A stretch of DNA of 64,000 bases, taken from NCBI GenBank assembly GCA_009823395.1, contig CM020513.1, positions 10,931,001-10,995,000 on the forward strand, written 5' to 3'. Below, piece after piece: positions 61,816 through 64,000 of this stretch (its first letter is position 1; every line of letters starts with the position of its first letter). A model generated the notes under the pieces. It was not told where the DNA came from and ran no database searches. It was given only the letters and a program-made list of their open reading frames with translations. A program made the translations under genes and the position numbers. Source of the stretch: Thamnaconus septentrionalis (taxonomy: Eukaryota > Chordata > Actinopteri > Tetraodontiformes > Monacanthidae).

Positions 61816-64000
61816 TGAAGACATGAAGAAGAAGAAGGAGGAAACCTTCGACCTTTGAAAAGATGCACATCGGCTTCCTAGCTGATCGTGTCTGCTTTTT
61901 ACCCAGTTGCGTCGTCTTGCTTACGCTCTTGTTTGTGCGTCTCTCCTGCATCCGTGCCTTGTTTGTTTTGTTTTTTTCTCATTTTATTTCATTATTTAAT
62001 TTCACACACAACTTGACCCGGGTTATTGAAGCGCTCTCGGCCCTTCAGCCAGACGGGCCGCCTCATTCATCCTCGGTTACCGCGGCGGCCGTGACATTCG
62101 CTGGAGCGCCTCGCAGGGAAATGAGCTCCGTCGCCTCGCGTTTGCCACCTGACCATAATGACGGGTTGCCGGGGAGGAGGGTAGAGGAGTCGGGTGGGGG
62201 GTAGGGCGGTGGGAGGAGTGCAGGGGGGGGCGGGGTCAGTATGCTAATGGCGGGCGTGCATTTTTGATGCCTCGCGCGCTATCGCGCCGAGGCCTGTGGA
62301 GGCAGGCGATCACTCTCCACCTCCTCTGGCCTCATTATGCCCCCGTGTCTCTCTCCATCTCTGTCCTCCCCCGTCCTCTCGCTCTGTGCCCTTCGCCGCC
62401 AACCCCCCCACCCCGCCACCCCCCCGCCCCCTGCCCGCCTCCCCTAAAACCCTCCTGTTTCATCTTCCTCCCGGTTCCCCTTCGCTACTATACCCCGTCC
62501 TCCCCCACCTTCTCCCGGAATATGAGATGCATTTGTTTTCCACCGCCGCCGGGGCTGCGAGAGTGGGACGCGTGGCGCGCAAAAAGTGCTGATGCGTCGC
62601 TTTCCGGGGGGGTAATTACAACGTCCCTCGGTCTCCAAGAAAACTCCAAACTAATGTTTAATTTGCCCCGCCGCTCAAAGGAAGCCCCTCCTCCGCCTTT
62701 GTTATTGCCGCGGCAATTAGCTCGAGCTGAGGCCCCGGCGTTTTGCCCGCCATTGTTTGCGATTTGCAGAGCGTCGCGAGCGGGGAAGAGCCGAGCGCCG
62801 AGGCTCGAAACGTTTCTCTCGAAAACGGCCATCACATCGACTGGCTCCGCCCCTTCCACTTCCTTTCATCCTCTTCCCCAACGCGCCTCCTTTAAGCTAT
62901 GAACCCATGCACTGTGACGATGGGCCCGAGTAGTTTAGACCGCAAATGGTTGCGTACGGCGCCGGTTTGCCGGTTAGCACCAGTGAGGCGTATGTTGTCC
63001 TCACTACAGTGTAGTTACTGCCGCTATACAACTAGCTAAACTCATCCTTGCAAACGATGACTTGAGTCATGGTCAGCTTTTGTTGCTGTTTACTATAGCT
63101 CTGTAACAACATCTTACAGGGACAGAGTGAAAACTGACAAAACAAGAAAAAAAAAAAATCACCATTTCATTCTAAGCGTGCTTCAGCTAAATGTAAATAA
63201 ATGTAAATGAAATGTTCTAAATACAGAAAGATCTACTGCTTTTTTTATGTCAATAATATTTTTTAACATTAACTTGGGCTTCCAATTATGGAATTATTTA
63301 CATACGGCATTGCCTCTTTGGCATTAACAGTGTGGATGACGTGTGTCCAGATACCGCTAGCTCCTTCAACTACTAGCTTAAAGTTAACTCTGAACCTACA
63401 ACTTCCTGGGCAGGTTAAGCAAATGTCAAATTAAAAGCACATTCAAGCGAATGGCTAAAATCCAGCACAAGGCTATAGTGAGATGTTTAGGAGTTTCCAC
63501 ACAGCAGTTTATTTCTCATCTGACTGAACAATCAACCTTACAAAGCCAGGCCTAACGCCGCTATTTCTACAGCTTCAATAACGAAGAGCAGATTTGCCTA
63601 CACTGACTCGTCGTCACAGCTGAGTCCACTTTCGTAGATGTAACTGGAAGTGAACAGCATCAGCATGCAGCGCTGATATAATACAAAAGAACATATCGAG
63701 GCGCCACCTTGTGGCACAATTTGGTAATGTGCTAATGTGCGAGATTGGCAGAAATGTTGGGTCACGTTGTTGGAGGTTAGCGGGTTGATAACCCGGCTGC
63801 CTGTGTCAGGGAGGGAGTGAAGCCTGGAGAGGAACACGCAGTGTTTTTATTGCCGTCGTCTGTTGATTAGCCAGTGCAATAATATGGTCAAAAATTAAAC
63901 GCCGGGACGCTAGTTAACCCCAGTGTTGTTGCTCCTGGAGGAGAAACATTAACCAGTCGGCTCACTGATATTGTGTGTTGTCAGGTTTTTTCACTCATGA

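Noticed and set aside
63934..63948. CAGTGTTGTTG-like sequence resembling the left end of the 54977 hAT MITE
   Set aside because: Only about 11 bases match, no body or opposite end follows before the window edge; could be chance.

Overview
This window is vertebrate nuclear DNA, almost certainly from a teleost fish. The signs are a split protein-coding gene with GT-AG introns, very abundant (CA)n, (GA)n and (TA)n microsatellites, and many small hAT- and Harbinger-type transposon remnants of kinds common in fish genomes. There are no bacterial operons, phage genes, CRISPR arrays or rRNA genes. No source organism is stated, so the fish call is inference from gene and repeat content.

One gene is recognised: hipk2 (homeodomain-interacting protein kinase 2), on the + strand. 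Its first coding exon (24922-24940) encodes only MAPVYD plus the first base of a glycine codon, followed by a GTAAGA donor. After an intron of about 18.3 kb, exon 2 (43282-44522) completes the glycine codon and continues with [18 protein letters not shown], the N-terminal region, and the kinase domain through the activation segment ([10 protein letters not shown]). It ends at a GTGAGA donor. The remaining exons (rest of the kinase, homeobox-interaction, PEST and C-terminal regions) must lie beyond 64000. Exon 2 has a one-base reading-frame break in a pure G/C tract (about 43848-43896). The conserved N-terminus is in one frame and an intact-looking kinase domain in the next, so this is more likely a sequence or assembly error than a dead gene.

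Layout: 1-24.3 kb is intergenic or upstream DNA with dispersed repeats. About 24.35-24.94 kb holds a (GA)n tract, the probable 5' leader with upstream ATGs, and coding exon 1. 24.94-43.28 kb is intron 1, with most of the transposon relics, a 321-base pure-purine tract, a (TA)38 run and a CA/TA field. 43.28-44.52 kb is exon 2. 44.52-64 kb is the start of intron 2, with further MITEs and a 454-bp fold-back element packed with short palindromes.

Several mobile elements are defined to the base by target-site duplications: two hAT MITEs with perfect 8-bp duplications (17953-18266, 19477-19846), a hAT remnant with a BED/ZBED-like coding fragment (30479-31056), a Harbinger element with TTA duplications and Myb/SANT-like remnants (33579-34078), and the fold-back element (58337-58790). 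I found no new multi-gene system. The most unusual structures are the palindrome array, the combination of start codons and an overlapping upstream ORF at hipk2, the N-terminal polyhistidine insertion, and the frame break.
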